This document shows positions 11,463 through 23,749 of a stretch of DNA of 64,000 bases, piece by piece. Below the pieces are notes generated by a model, which was not told where the DNA came from, made no database searches, and saw only the letters and a list, made by a program, of their open reading frames with translations. This DNA comes from Magnolia sinica (taxonomy: Eukaryota > Streptophyta > Magnoliopsida > Magnoliales > Magnoliaceae): positions 48,901,001-48,965,000 of the forward strand of contig NC_080588.1 in assembly GCF_029962835.1 (NCBI RefSeq), in the 5' to 3' direction. The position numbers and the translations under genes are program-made. Position 1 is the first letter of the stretch. Every line of letters starts with the position of its first letter.

Positions 11463-14400
11463 ATGGCCCACACGAAAAGAACCTACATTCCTGTCAATCC
11501 TCCCACTGATCACCCTTCTCACCAAGAATTACCAAACCCTACTTCTTTTCAAGCCGCGGAATCTCTATCATCCCCCGTCCAGCCTTTGCGCAAGCGCTTT
11601 AAGACAACTGCTAAGCGCCTTGCCTACATCAAGGAACCAATGCTCCCTACTTTTGACTTCACCAAACGCATCAACACGCTTCTATCCCCATCCACAGAGC
11701 CATCACCATGGGCGATCTTAAAAGACCTCCCAAACATGGTCGTGAATACGACTGAGAGCAATGGCTGAAATCAACAACGCATCATCAAACCATTAGCTAG
11801 AAACCTCCTACCAGGAAAGACACTCCACCCCCTTCCTAACCGAAAAAAACTCGACGAAATAAGGTTCAGTAATTCCAAGAGAAAATTGGGCACAAGCGGA
11901 AGAAGCTGCAAAATTTCTAGGAGTCAGTTAGCGCGATTGAGGCTGTCATAAAATTTGACAACCCTTATAAGCAAGGTATCGTGGTGATTCCAGTCATCTT
12001 TCATCATCATCAATCCATTTTGAACTACGATCCTACTGATCATCTAGACGGAGAAAGACTAACTTATACGGAGTCTTGGTTGTTCAGAGAACCAAGATTA
12101 CTAGAAGCCATTCTGCAACCGACGAAACCGAGACAGCAAATCGGTGATATTCATCCCATGATCTTCCTCACCCCATCTTATCATCCCCACAGCCTGTATC
12201 CAACTTATTTTTACGAGATGCTCTAGCAGCGTTTCAACGAATGTCACCTCATCTGGAGTCTTGAAGAATTCAGAACAAGGGGCCTCTTGACTCCCCACAA
12301 TTATTATTCTAAATGGGCCACGGTAGTTCTTGTGAAGCATGTGGGGATTTTATCCAAGATAGATATCTACACCGCGATCGAAGCAACATCATATCCTTTC
12401 TATAAGGAGTCTTTTATTCTAAAGGCCTTTCTCAATTATTAGTGCTCTTCCACCAATATTTTTCATCTACCTGAAGGCGAAATGAGCATTATGCTTTGGG
12501 ATATTCATAGGATTACCGGTCTACTGATAACTGGAAAATTCTTCGATGAATTTGTCCCCACCAACGACGAATTAGCCTTTGTTTCTTTGCCTGACCGTAT
12601 TGCCTCTATTTCGGAAACGACCACTAAACTCTTCAGAGAGATGTCCAAGTTTTCAAATATCCACAAGATTCACCCTATGCAATGACTAGCCCATTTTAGC
12701 AGAACTCTTCAGTAACCTTTCTCATTTTCAAATTAGTGCTTTTATTACGTCTTAATACATATCAATCTTGATTTCACCTACTTCTCCTTTTTTCCAGGTT
12801 TAATGGTAACCACTTGTGAGAGTTAGAAGGCCGTTGTAAGAACATAAAAGAGCATGTTGAATATTCTCTTTATGAGGAGCTCGCAACATTTATCGCTTAC
12901 TGGCTAAGCATAGTGGTTTTTCCCAGCTCTAAGTTAGCAGCTGTCATCCGCCTCTCATTGTTTAGAGTAGCCGGTGCCATGGCTGAAGGGGTCAAATACT
13001 CCCTTGCTCCTTCTATTCTATGTTCAATTTACAGAGCTTTTAGAGATATCACTTCTCTTATAAAAAGTCCCTCTGTTGGCTCTGCTTCTGCCTACACGCC
13101 ATGACACTACTTCATCGGCTAGCTTGGCATATATTTTCCTTGGACCTTCAAAGTTTCAAAGAAAGCTTATGTTTATCCTTCTCAGATTCCCCTCTGTTCT
13201 TTCAAAAGAGAGCCATGATGAAGAGGTCCTATGACTGGGTGAAAGATGCCATCTCCTCTGATGTCAAGATTAATTATTTTCATTTCTGCCTACCCTGTTA
13301 CACAATAGACATAAAAAAGTCAGACACATAGTCATTTACTCAGGGAGAAAGTGCATTCTTTTTGTCTATCAGATCGTGCAGTCTCCCATTGAGGGAGGGA
13401 ACAGAATTCTGGAGAGAACCGTACAATCCCAGTCATTTTGCTTGTCAATTAGGCTTTGATCAGGTAGTTCCTGAAGATTGCGGACTAGTGATCCGAAGGA
13501 TACGGAGTTATGGTACTGGTTCATTTAATTGGGCGATGGTATGGAAATAATTGGTAAGCCGAACTAATTCTTCTTTCATTATCCCGAGCTGCGATCATAT
13601 TTCTTGGGCTTCATATAATCACATGAGATGGTGGGTTCACCAATCTTATCTAGTAAGGAACGGTCTGCCAGTAGCTAAGCCCATTTGGCTTCCACCACCA
13701 AGGCTTAAGGGTCGCACAATTAAAGAGTGAGTAGGATTCATAGCGGAGACTAGTCACACTCCTTTTGCTGGTCATCTTTGAATTAAGATATCCGTAGATT
13801 AACCTATTCGTGAGAAGAAGCCCAACAATACCCTAGAAGGGTGGATAGCTTACGATGTCATTCGCGAGTTTGAAAAAGTTTCCTGATACTGCTCGAAAAA
13901 AGAGGAAATCATAGAGGCTACTTCCCCTATGCCAGAGAACGTTGCTAATTTTCAAGACCAACCAACCTCTTCTACTCATCTTCAACATCAGTCGATCTCC
14001 TCTTGCCCCCAGGATTGTCCACCCCAATCCTTCTTCACCAATGACAAGATCTCGAATGCGTGCCCAAGCTTCTCCCCCTTCACCTTAAAAAGGGACCATT
14101 GCATCTGCTTCTTTGGTTTTAGTTAGCGCAGATCCTCAACCGGGAAGCAGTCGGTCTCTTTTTTTCTAAAAGGAAACAGGTTGTCATTAAAGAAGTTAGC
14201 GAAGGAGATTCGGTGATTGAAGGTTCAACTTCCTCGTCTGGAAATACTATTTCTGATGAATATGAGGCGGAAAAAGAGGATCAAGATGATGACTATGAGA
14301 AGGGGGAAGTTGATATTAGCGGTGAAGAAAACATTATTACAGAAGATGTTCCTGTTGATGAGGAACATATCCCTTCGACCTCTACAGCTGTTCCTGCAAA

Positions 14401-15578
14401 AACTTCACCCATAGTGGGGGAAGAAGAAGATGAACCCCTAAACTATGGGGAATATGATTATTCACCATGTAAGAAAATCTTGCTATTTTGTTTGCTTTTA
14501 TTTTTTTCTTCCCTATCTCACGTATTTTTATTCCAGGTGATCATGTTGTCAATACTGGGGCAGATAATATTTCCCCCATAGATTTACCTTTGTTGTACCA
14601 GCGACTTCACCAAGATTCTATCTGCCCCCACGGGCAGTGGCGTGCGAAATTGTTTTTTCGGTAGAATTAACTGATCTAACAACTCCTACCACCATTGATT
14701 CGTGCACTAGAGCTAGGGCTCCATCTTTTGCTGAGATGGCAGGACCTGTTCCCCTTCTTACTTGAGAGATGCAACCTTCCACTATTCCGATACCAGCAGA
14801 AGGTATACCCTTTTCCTCATTTACACTTTTCATACTAGCTGCACTCATAGTTTTACTATAAGTTTATATCTTTTATTTCTTAATAAGGAACTTACCTCAA
14901 AGTTGCATGGCGAATTCTGGTTTTATTGCGACTTCATCAAATGTGCTATCTTTTGAGAAAATTTTTGCATATAAATTGGTGTTGGTTAGGAACTCCATAT
15001 TAGCTATTATCGAGATGTTTAAAAATCCTGATCAATGGTTAGATCTGGCTGTTGCTTTAGATGTTCTGGACAGTGTTGCAAGGATGGCTAAAGTCAACAT
15101 TTCTTTCGTACGCGATGCTCTCCTAAGATTCCATAATTCAATAATTGCTCTGACATCAGTTGAAACTGTGATTGTCCCGCCCGAGATTTTGGAGTATAGG
15201 AAATAACTTGCATACTCTAGGGAGAAGTTTTCTTAGATTGCTCCCATCATTTCTCATCACGACCAAGAACAACTATCTTTGCGAGAGCAACTGAAGACTC
15301 TTGCTAATAACAAGATGACTATTCAGAATCATATTGCCTTTTTGAAGTAAGAAATCACTCAGCTAAAGAAGCAAGATTTGGAAGAAGATCTAAACATTAA
15401 AAGAGTACAGGAAAAGATACAATGTATCCTTCATTCCGTGGATGCCGAAAGATCTGAATTGGCTAAGAATGAAGAATTAATTACCTCCTTGGAAGAAAAG
15501 CTAACTAATATCCTAGATCCTATCAGAATTATTTCAAATGCCAGACTGGAACACGCAGCTACTCAAGTTAATCTTTAA
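11463..15578 (+). pseudogene. PMD (plant mobile domain) family gene carried antisense in the Tat element
   Basis: This is a gene of the aminotransferase-like plant mobile domain family, whose biochemical role is unsettled. The start is the ATG at 11463 (MAHTKRTYIPVNPPTD), after a basic/proline-rich leader. PMD hallmarks follow in order: SSTNIFHLPEGEMSIMLWDI and HRITGLLITGKFFDEFVPT (12450-12560); FIAYWLSIVVFPSSKLAAVI and LAPSILCSIYRAFRDI (12890-13050); HYFIG with LGIYFPWTF (13104-13140); YNPSHFACQLGFDQVVPE (13420-13475). A strongly acidic segment lies at 14213-14460 and a helical, coiled-coil-like tail at 15240-15578. Two introns with GT...AG ends fit: 12712-12797 (86 bp) and 14469-14536 (68 bp), and both joins continue the PMD frame. 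Several stops and shifts show it is now broken. It is oriented opposite to gag-pol, with its own TATA box. Confidence 0.8.
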
Positions 15579-16864
15579 GAAAATTTGCAACAATACTTAA
15601 TAGCATTAGGCATAATAGGAGAACTATGAGATATAAAACTTTGACATATTTTTTTTGTTATTACAAGTACTCTTGGAATTGCAAGTTATACAAGTATTTT
15701 ATGTTCTTGATAATGGTTCTCTTGTATGTTTATGCAATATTCTAATTGATGTATTATACCTCTTTTTTTTTAAAAAAGTATTCTCTTATGACTTGTTAGT
15801 AAGGGATTTCTTATATGATTTTTTGTCTTAATTGGAAGTGCTAAGTTTTAGTTTAGTCAGATAATCACACACAGTTTATCCTCTTGAGTAGTGGAGCCAC
15901 GCAGTTTTTTATACTCTTAAGTAGTGGAGTCAGGTCTCATGTGCTAGTCTCTGTAACTCTTAGGAGTTCACTGGACTTCTCATAGCCTGGTGAGTTCACA
16001 AATCGTGATCCATTAGAGGGGCCAATGAAGCTACCAGGGCCATGAACTCGATTGGATTTACGCACGGGGTTGGCCGCAGTAACTCTCCAGAGTTCACGGG
16101 GCGCACAAGGCAACCTTTGGGGAACTCATGAGTTACTACTAAAATCAAGCTAAAGATCTAGGGGGGTCTTACATATGGTTGGCCTATCTATGGACAAGGC
16201 TAAAGAACTCACACTGCAATCCACTTTTTCTTTGCCTATAAGATCGGACCCATTCATGGGAGGGAAGTTTCATCTGTTCCCTGTAACGTTATTAGAAAAC
16301 TGTACAGACGGCATAGGTATTACGCGTGACTAGCCGTTAAAGACTTTTGGCCCATTTAGGACTTTTAGTTGCTAGCTTCGTTCGCAGCCCGCATGGGTAT
16401 GCATATAATGGCCTTCACAGGCTTTTTAGGGCCACTGGCTTCTCACTGCTGCCCGAATGGCAAAAATGATAGGTCTTATGCGTAGTTGGCTATTTTTAGG
16501 GCTTGGCTAGGCTGCCTTAAAAGATAATGGTAAGTGGTCATCGTTGTCATGAGAATGATAGATATCTCTGATTGAGATTGATACATCACCACTTCTGCTA
16601 ATATCTTCAATGATATTCATATGTGTTGTTCATAACAAATCAGCTTGGTGATGATACCAATTTCAACAAAATTTTATAGAGCTTACTTGATGATAACAAT
16701 GGTCACTTTCCTTTTGTAATACTCATTGATATGTAGTCTTGATGCTTCGTAAATTTCTTCTTTATTCATTCATCTGACAGTACATGGTCATAGACTTGCT
16801 TATTCTTGCCCCCTTTTGATACAGAAGCATTATTCTGATAATATTTTGGATCAAAATCAGTAGT
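15579..16864. other. Tat element non-coding spacer between PMD gene and pol
   Basis: This is AT-rich sequence, then a region near 15840-16150 with repeated GAGTTCAC / AGTAGTGGAGYCA phrases. No reading frame or RNA gene was recognised. It lies between the convergent 3' ends of the plus-strand PMD gene and the minus-strand pol, so both transcripts probably end in it. Confidence 0.5.
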
Positions 16865-18000
16865 ATCTTCTGGGACGATATCTTTTAATGAAGTGAGCAT
16901 TGACCTGTATACTGATACCTTGTTCATCTTGGTCTACGACTATTTACGCTCCATTGGAGTATACTTCTTTTATTATGTACAGCCCGTCCAATTTGGGCTC
17001 GAATTTACTCCCTATTCTGTGGGTGACCACTATCGGTCTTTTTAGCATTAGCATCATATCCCCTTTTTTGAAAGAGCGATACTTGACTCATTTATCCAAG
17101 GCGGTCGATATCCTTTCTTGATACGACTGCAACCGCTGCTGAGCTGCTAGGCATTTCTCATCAAGCAAATCTGATTCTTCCAACCTTATTTTTACATTTT
17201 CATCATCTGTAATTAACTGATGCACTACCACTCTAAGTGACACAACTTGTGTTTCGATCGGAATGATCGCTTTTACACCATACACAAGTGAATACGGCGT
17301 TACTCTTATTGCTGTCTGGTGGGTAGTTCTGTATGCCCACAATGCTTCTTGTAACCTTTCATCCCAATCACGCTTGTTTTCTGCCACGGTTTTCTTCAGT
17401 ATCTTAACAATTATTTTATTAAACGCCTCTGCTAATCCATTGGCCGGTGGATAGTAAGGTGTTGAAAATGAATGATGAATGCTGAATTTCTGACATAGCT
17501 TTTTCATGCCTCTGTTTTTGAAAGAACTGCCATTATTTATGACAATTTTCTTCGTGATACTATGATGGTATATTATTGCGTGTCGGATAAAATTGACCAC
17601 ATCTTTCTCCTTAATACTGCGCAGTGCAATCGCTTTTGTCCATTTGGAGAAGTAATCTGTCGTTGTCAAAATATACTATTTTCCTTGGATGAAGGTGGAT
17701 TTATACGACCAATAATGTCAAGTCCTCAGGCAGAGAAAGGCCAAGAGGTGATCGACTGATGCAGGTCTTTTAGAGGAATGTATATAACATCTCCGTGAAT
17801 CTGGCATTCGTGACACTGATTTGCATAATCTGTCGCATCTTTGAATATGGTAGGCCAATAATACCCCATTCGATGTATTCGATGAAATAAATTTTGGCCA
17901 GCTTGATGTGCCCCACATTCTCCTGAGTGTGCTTCTCGCAACATCTAGCCTACTTCTTGTTCATCTAGGCAACGTAGCAGCATCCCGTCGTAAGATTTTC
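16865..18000 (-). pseudogene. Tat integrase domain
   Basis: The integrase end of the Tat polyprotein inserts element cDNA into the genome. The zinc-binding N-terminus is at 17720-17950 (YANQCHECQIHGDVIY). The catalytic core is a long open frame at 17088-17669 starting TTTDYFSKWTKAIALRSIKE. The first catalytic Asp (TDYFSKW) and the final Glu (ANGLAEAFNKII) are visible. The middle Asp is replaced by Asn (IVINNGSSF), which should abolish strand transfer. The region after 17088 reads on as a basic C-terminal tail with further breaks. Frameshifts separate the N-terminus from the core. It follows the second RNase H directly. Confidence 0.88.
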
Positions 18001-18099
18001 TATACAACACTTCACTACATATGATGAATCTGCTCGATCTTTACTTGATTTGTTGTCTCATCGTTGGGTCTTCTGGTAAGATATCATATTTGAGGTAAT

Positions 18100-18600
18100 C
18101 TATGAAAGGCTGACGTCAATCATCTGTCGTCACTTCCAAACACGATATATGAAGTGCTTCAACAATTTTATTAATGACCTCTGAAGAGGGTAAAAATCTT
18201 CTTTCTTCTATAGTCACCTGGAGAGGACTTCGATTTGGACATGACAGAGCTGCTGTCAGGCTGGCCAAAGCATCTTCTTTCGCATTTTCAAACAGCAGTA
18301 TATGCTTGATTTCAACATGGTAAAATTGCTCTAGTAACTGTTGTGCTTTTCGGCAGTATGACAAGAGCTCTTACTTTTTTTATCTCATATTCAGTCATTA
18401 ATTGATTTATGATCAATTTAGAATCTCCAAAGATATACAGCGTTTTTATCTTCATTTCTTGAGCAATTTTCACTCTCATGATGAGAGCTTTATACTCAGC
18501 TTCATTGTTTGTACATGCAGCGCCCAACGTGAAAGAATAAGGTAATAGGTCACCTTGAGGAGTAATGAATATCACCCCAGCACCTGCCCCTGATGCTCAA
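18100..18600 (-). pseudogene. Tat second (archaeal-like) RNase H domain
   Basis: On the minus strand near 18600-18360 the frame reads GAGAGVIFITPQGDLLPYSF, then CTNNEAEYKALIMRVKIAQ and LYIFGDSKLIINQL. The Glu of NNEAEYKAL and the Asp of FGDSK fit catalytic positions of type-I RNase H. This is a second RNase H after the usual one, as reported for Tat elements that acquired an additional archaeal-like domain. Downstream, 18116-18364 continues the linker toward integrase. A frameshift near 18360 breaks the frame. Confidence 0.78.
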
Positions 18601-18620
18601 GAAGCGCCGTCAAAATACAT

Positions 18621-19300
18621 CTACCATGAGCTTTGCAACTCGGCCAACATAACCTGTTCATTGGGAAAATCATCACTAATAGTCTCACACTCTGCTACGG
18701 GATGTGTTGCTAGGAAATTCATCACTGCTTGCCCCTTTACTGCTTTCGTCGGCTCGTACATAATCATATATTCAGAAAGTAACAACATCGATTTGGTCAG
18801 TCTTCCAGATAACATCGGTCTTGTCATTAAAAACTTTATCGGATTTACTCTTGAGATCAAAGTTATGTCATGGGAGAGATAATAGTGTCTCAACTTCTGC
18901 ACCGCAAATATTAGCGTCAAACATTCCTTTTCGATTGGGGAATAATTACATTATGCGCTCATTAGAGTTCTGCTCAAATAATAAAGAGTAGTCTCTTTCC
19001 CAGATTTATTCACCTGTGCTAACAAGGCTCCTAACGAATTCTTGGCTGCAGATATGTATAAAATGAGCGGCTACCCTTTTATCGGGGGCTGTCAATACCA
19101 GCCATTGTTTCAACAATTCCTTTATCGAATCGAATGTATTCTGACAGGCTTTGTCCCATACAAGTTCTGTGCCTTTCTTCATCAAATGAGAAAATGGTTG
19201 ATATCTACCTGCCAAATTTGAAATGAAATGGCGAATGTATGCTAACTTTCCTTACAAACTTTTTAATTCCTTCAATGTCTTTGGAGGTGGCATATTTTGA
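18621..19300 (-). pseudogene. Tat first RNase H and RT connection
   Basis: Pieces at 19006-19215 (RYQPFSHLMKKGTELVWDKA) and 18621-18920 (FAVQKLRHYYLSHDITLISR, then YMIMYEPTKAVKGQAVMNFL) are the RT thumb/connection and Ty3-type RNase H tail. In the intact polyprotein this degrades the RNA strand of the hybrid during reverse transcription. Stop codons lie between the pieces. It stands between RT and the second RNase H. Confidence 0.8.
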
Positions 19301-20070
19301 ATGGCTTTAAATTTCTCTGGATCAATCTCAATGTCCCTGTGCTTAATAATAAAACTGAGAAATTTTCCTGATGATACCCCAAATGCACATTTAGCTGTAT
19401 TCATTTTTAGTTACTTCTTCCTGAGTCGACAGAAGACCTATGCCAAATGTTCGCGATGTTCCTGATGATTACCTGATCTGACCAATAAATCATCAACATA
19501 ACACTCAACAAATTTGTGCATCATGTCTTGAAAGATATTCTGCATTGCCCTTTGATACGTCGCCCCAACATTTTTGAGACCAAATGACATAACTTTATAA
19601 AAATAAATTCCTAGCGAAGTTTTAAACGTTGTTGCTTCTTTATCTTTAGGTGTCATTCTAATTTGATTATAACCTGCATAGCCATCCATGAAGGACATGA
19701 TAGCATATTGAGTAGTACTATCAATCAGTAATTCGCTTATCGGGAGAGAAAAATCATCTTTCGGACAGGCTTCATTCAGATCCCTGAAGTCAACGCACAC
19801 CTTGACTTGTCCATTTTTCTTTTTCACTGGGACAATGTTCGATATCCACTTAAGATACTTAACCTCCCTAATAAATCTAACTTTTATCAGCCTGTTCACT
19901 TCTTCTTCTATCAGGGGAACCAAGTCTAGGTGAAGTCGCCTTTTCTCCTTAGAAATGTTCAACCGGTGCATTACTACTGATGGCTCCAGACTCGGCATCT
20001 CTGCATATGTCCAAGCGAAGACGTCTCTATTTTTTTTGAAAAGTTTAACGTATTTCTTGGCCTCCTACTC
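19301..20070 (-). pseudogene. Tat reverse transcriptase
   Basis: The minus-strand frame 19438-19998 (186 codons) is a nearly intact RT palm. It includes CVDFRDLNEACPKDDFSLPI, then SFMDGYAGYNQIRMTPKDKE with the first catalytic Asp, and ECYVDDLLVRS with an intact YVDD box. The frame is interrupted on both sides: upstream 20000-20070 (AYTFAWTYAEM-type entry) and downstream 19300-19437. This is the best-preserved pol domain of the element. The length and order (protease, RT, RNase H, integrase) identify Ty3/gypsy. Confidence 0.92.
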
Positions 20071-20611
20071 AGAAAGACTGGTGCAGATGAATGTGTTCCT
20101 TGGCTCTTCTTCTGTACCCAGGTTCACTTCTAATAAACTGTCTATCGTTGTCTGTCCCCCATCTTCCATTTACTTTGGGGCCATCTCGGGATGCTCGACT
20201 ATTTTGAGATCTTCTTCTGATAACTGCCCAGCTATGACCATGTTCACCGATGATTCTGCCCCCAATCCTTGAAATTTTCCTCGCTTTTCCTGACCAACCC
20301 AAATAGGAATCTGAATTCCTTTCCCATGATTTAGGTCGGTGGGTTCTTCGTAATCAAAACCCATGTTTTTTATGATTTTCTTGCTTGTCAGGCTATATTT
20401 TTAAAGATTTTGCGGTGTCAGTTTACCATAATACACATTATTCTTAGCTTCTTCCCATATCTTTGCTTCTGTTAGGGCGTAGAATTCTATTAGTTCCAGG
20501 TATTCTGCGTTGGCCCGGACCTGAAACCTTCCCGGAATAGTCGAAAATGGCTTATTTCTTTTAACATATAGCAATGGCACTTTATAATTGGACAGTAAAA
20601 TTTTCGATTGT
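20071..20611 (-). pseudogene. Tat protease-RT linker
   Basis: Two frames, 20170-20364 and 20401-20667, together resemble the linker that precedes RT in Tat pol (VPSTLHQCFKYY-type sequence lies just upstream at 20880-20950). They contain stops near 20169 and 20400. No catalytic motif is present, and it has no separate function that can be argued from sequence. Confidence 0.55.
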
Positions 20612-21435
20612 TCAGGCGATGACAGAGTTAGCGGCGGCTGCCTTGGTTGTCTTAGATGTTTCGGCACAAAATAGAATTTCTTCTTTATTTCTATAGTTCT
20701 GGATGATTCTGCCTTTTCTGTTTCTTCTTTTCTTTATCATCTTCACTTGAATGTCCTCTAGGGCTTTATTTTCATCATTCCTTCTTTCTTCTTTAGCAAA
20801 CCCCTTATAATAGCTGGCATCTGCAAAGAAGGCCTCAGCTTCTGTATAAGATCTCGCATCGGCCATTATTTTATACTGTATCTCATTCCTATAGTACTTG
20901 AAGCATTGATGTAGAGTAGAGGGTACGATGTCGAGATTGTATGTTGTCACTGCATTTATAATGTGGCACACGATATCAGTAGTTAGCTCTCCTATCTCTA
21001 ATGTCACTGTAATTTTACCGAGTGCATGTTACCCATCTTGATTGAAGCCCTATACCATCATTCTACTAGGGTGTAGATTGGAACGACGATAACTCAGTTT
21101 ACTCAATATTGAGAGTGGTAAGAGATTCACTACAGACCCATTATCAAGCATAATCTGTTTAACCTTCTTATCAAGGATATGCCCTCTATCATTAGAGGCC
21201 TATTATGCCCTGTGTCACAGACTAAATCATCATCAGAGAAGGAAATGACTGGCAGGCAATCTTCTCGCTCTTTATATTCTTCGCCTTCCATCTCTGCCAA
21301 CAGGGTTTCTCTGACATCATGATTGGATAGCGCTTGAACCAAGCTCTGCTGAAATTCTCCTGACAACTTAAGCGCATCGTAAACACTCAATCGAGCCGGT
21401 ATGCCCTTCAAATGACTTACCACATTATAGGTCAC
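20612..21435 (-). pseudogene. Tat retropepsin-like protease
   Basis: Near 21120-21180 on the minus strand the frame reads KQIMLDNGSVVNLLPLSIL, with the D-x-G-S signature of an aspartic protease that cuts Gag-Pol. It continues into SKLSYRRSNLHPSRMMV and, at 20612-21007, TLEIGELTTDIVCHIINAVT then VPSTLHQCFKYYRNEIQYK. A stop follows SRMMV and there is one frame change. Upstream, 21130-21435 (LKGIPARLSVYDALKLSGEF) is the Gag-protease linker. Confidence 0.82.
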
Positions 21436-21469
21436 ATTTGCTGTCTCGTTCTTTTCTTCTCTCTTATCA

Positions 21470-23333
21470 CTATCGTTCTATCCTTCGACAATTTTCCTTC
21501 TTATAATTCCTGTTTTTTGCTTCATAGGGCTTATTATCTTCTTTCCTAATCGTAGCGTAATAACTGCCACCTTTTTTTATCATCTTACAATCTTCTTTCT
21601 CTTTCTTTTCTTGGGACTTCTCCCGGATTGTCAACACATTTACTATTGTCGTTACATCCCTTTCTTTTTCTTTTCCAATCACTATTTCACCCCTGTCTAT
21701 CATCCGTTGTATTATACATTTCAACGTATAACAATTTTTCGTCGGATGTCCCACCAGGCGATGATAGCAGAAAAAATCTCTTTCTCTCATTCTTGGCACG
21801 TCTTCAGGGCGCTTGAGTGCTGGTAATTCTATTGTACTGGCTTTTAGCAATTGGTTCATCATAGGGACAACCTCTTCCCTATCGAACGCAAACCCTTCAT
21901 AAGAATTGAGTGCTTTGGGCTTTTTTCTATTGTATCTGTTTCTCGGCCGATTCAATTCTTTTATTCGTTCTGACCTTTTTTCTCCCGAATCTCTTGTATT
22001 TTGACTTCTCTTTTCATGATCCACGGTATTTGCGGCCATCCTGCTGGGTCCCCTCTAGTTGTCTCATAGTGAAATGCTAGCATCTTTCGATTCATCAATT
22101 CTAAAGCATGAGCCTTAGTGGACAGGTCACGGAAAGTCCTGATATTGACACAAGTGAGTCCGAATGCGACTCCCATTTCCTTGGAGTTCAGACACATCTT
22201 GACCTGTTCATTTTCTTCCGGCAGCTGTCTACACGAGGCTCCCAATGTCTTTCATCTGTCTATGAACTTCTCTACTGGTTCCCCCTCTCTCTGTCGTACA
22301 GAAACTAATTCTGTGATACAGACATCACATTTTGAAGAGAAGAAGTTTGACATGAAGGCATCCTGCATTTGCTCCCAAGTGCGTATCAATCTCGGAGCCA
22401 GACTGGAATACCATCGGAACATTTTGCTTGTCAGAGATGATCCAAACAATCACAAGCAATACTGCGGTATCGTAGAAAATTTTCCCATATTAGTAATAAA
22501 GTGCATTAAATGTTCCTCCGGTGACCCTTCTCTATTAAACTTCTGAAAATCTGGATGTTTGAAGTTGGCTGGGAACGGGATGTCTTCTACCTCTCTTGGG
22601 TATGGCGTTCGATATCTAAAACAACCAATATCTCACTCTCCCTTTCTACTCTGATAGCTTCCTCAACAACTTGTCTTATCTCATCTTGTGTTACAGTTCT
22701 CGCTGTAAGACAGACCCAAATGATCCTGCCTCCGGTGGTTGAAAGCTCTCGGGTTGGTTCTCTTGCCCATTCATTGTGCCCATCATCGGGGGAGCTGCTA
22801 TTTGGGCTACATTGTGTGCGAGAGTCACTAAAGCTTCTCTTAGATTTTTGCACTATTCCATTAGTGTTATCTGTGCTTCCGTCATTTCATTCATACGGTC
22901 CTCCATAGTTGGCATGTTTTCCTGGTTCGTTCCGACCATATGTATTGCAGCTTCTTCGCTCTTCGATGAAGCTACAGTTGGAGTGGGGCGGGAATATGTC
23001 GACGTAATATGACTTACGAAGAGAGAGGAAGATGGAGTATCATTCGACTTCTCTGCGTTCCTATTGCCATTGATTGATCGAGGCAATATAAACATCGATG
23101 AGCCTACTAGTAATGCCTTACCATTTTGCTCTTGTCCATCTGACTCTTAGGACAACCAAAGCTGGGAAGTCGCGCGACGTTAACTGTGGAGTTATTTATT
23201 CGGGATATATCGCAGGAGGGGTGAGTTTGCGGTTCCTCTTGGTAGCGTTACGTGTTATTGGTCCTCCAACTCTTGGTGAAGGCGAATTCATTCTAGGACT
23301 TCTTGTATTTCGAGCTCTCGTCCTATGAGACAT
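21470..23333 (-). pseudogene. Tat gag (capsid/nucleocapsid)
   Basis: The likely start is the ATG at 23331-23333 (MSHRTRARNTRSPRMNSPSP), stopped after about 45 codons. The capsid region at 22252-22449 reads SKMFRWYSSLAPRLIRTWEQ and ITELVSVRQREGEPVEKFID, followed at 21961-22245 by CLNSKEMGVAFGLTCVNIRT and LSTKAHALELMNRK. A zinc-knuckle-like segment DFFCYHRLVGHPTKNCYTLK lies within 21470-22039. The protein would package element RNA in virus-like particles. Frameshifts near 21970, 22250 and 22590 disable it. Confidence 0.85.
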
Positions 23334-23726
23334 CACAACAGTCTAGTCCTTATCACCTTCCGGTGCTTGAAGCGAAGCAGATACAACCCTAGCTATTGCT
23401 CGGGTTGAGTTGTTTTTGCTTGTACGAAGCTGAGTCATGTGCTTCGGAGGCTGGTTCGACACATATTGCACCATGAATCCAGTTGCAGTGAAATAGAAGT
23501 TCAATTTCCTCACAAAAATTGTTATTTGTTGTAATTTGTAGTTTGATCTTCCACAAATAAAACATAGAATTAAATCATAGTTAGTATTTGAAGAATTACA
23601 TAATCTATCTTAGAGATGAAGGGGGAGGATGTTTCTACTGAGAGTCACCATTTTGGCGTCAAAAGACGCCAAACTACAACAAAAATTCTATAATACTCTC
23701 AATGTTAATATCAAATAAGATAAATA
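23334..23726 (-). other. Tat 5' leader
   Basis: This is untranslated sequence between the primer-binding-like site and gag. It contains a short perfect hairpin arm GGCGTCTTTTGACGCC (minus strand, near 23655-23670) and is otherwise AT-rich. Confidence 0.55.
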
Positions 23727-23746
23727 ATTCTCCAGTGGAGTCGTCA
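23727..23746 (-). other. Putative primer-binding site of the Tat element
   Basis: The minus strand reads TGACGACTCCACTGGAGA starting three bases after the 5' LTR CA end. A tRNA-complementary site is expected at this spot; the matching tRNA was not determined. Confidence 0.55.
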
Positions 23747-23749
23747 TTT

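Noticed and set aside
18565..18882. Plus-strand frames opposite Tat pol (also 16900-17121, 19955-20272, 22118-22546)
   Set aside because: They are mirror frames of the minus-strand polyprotein.
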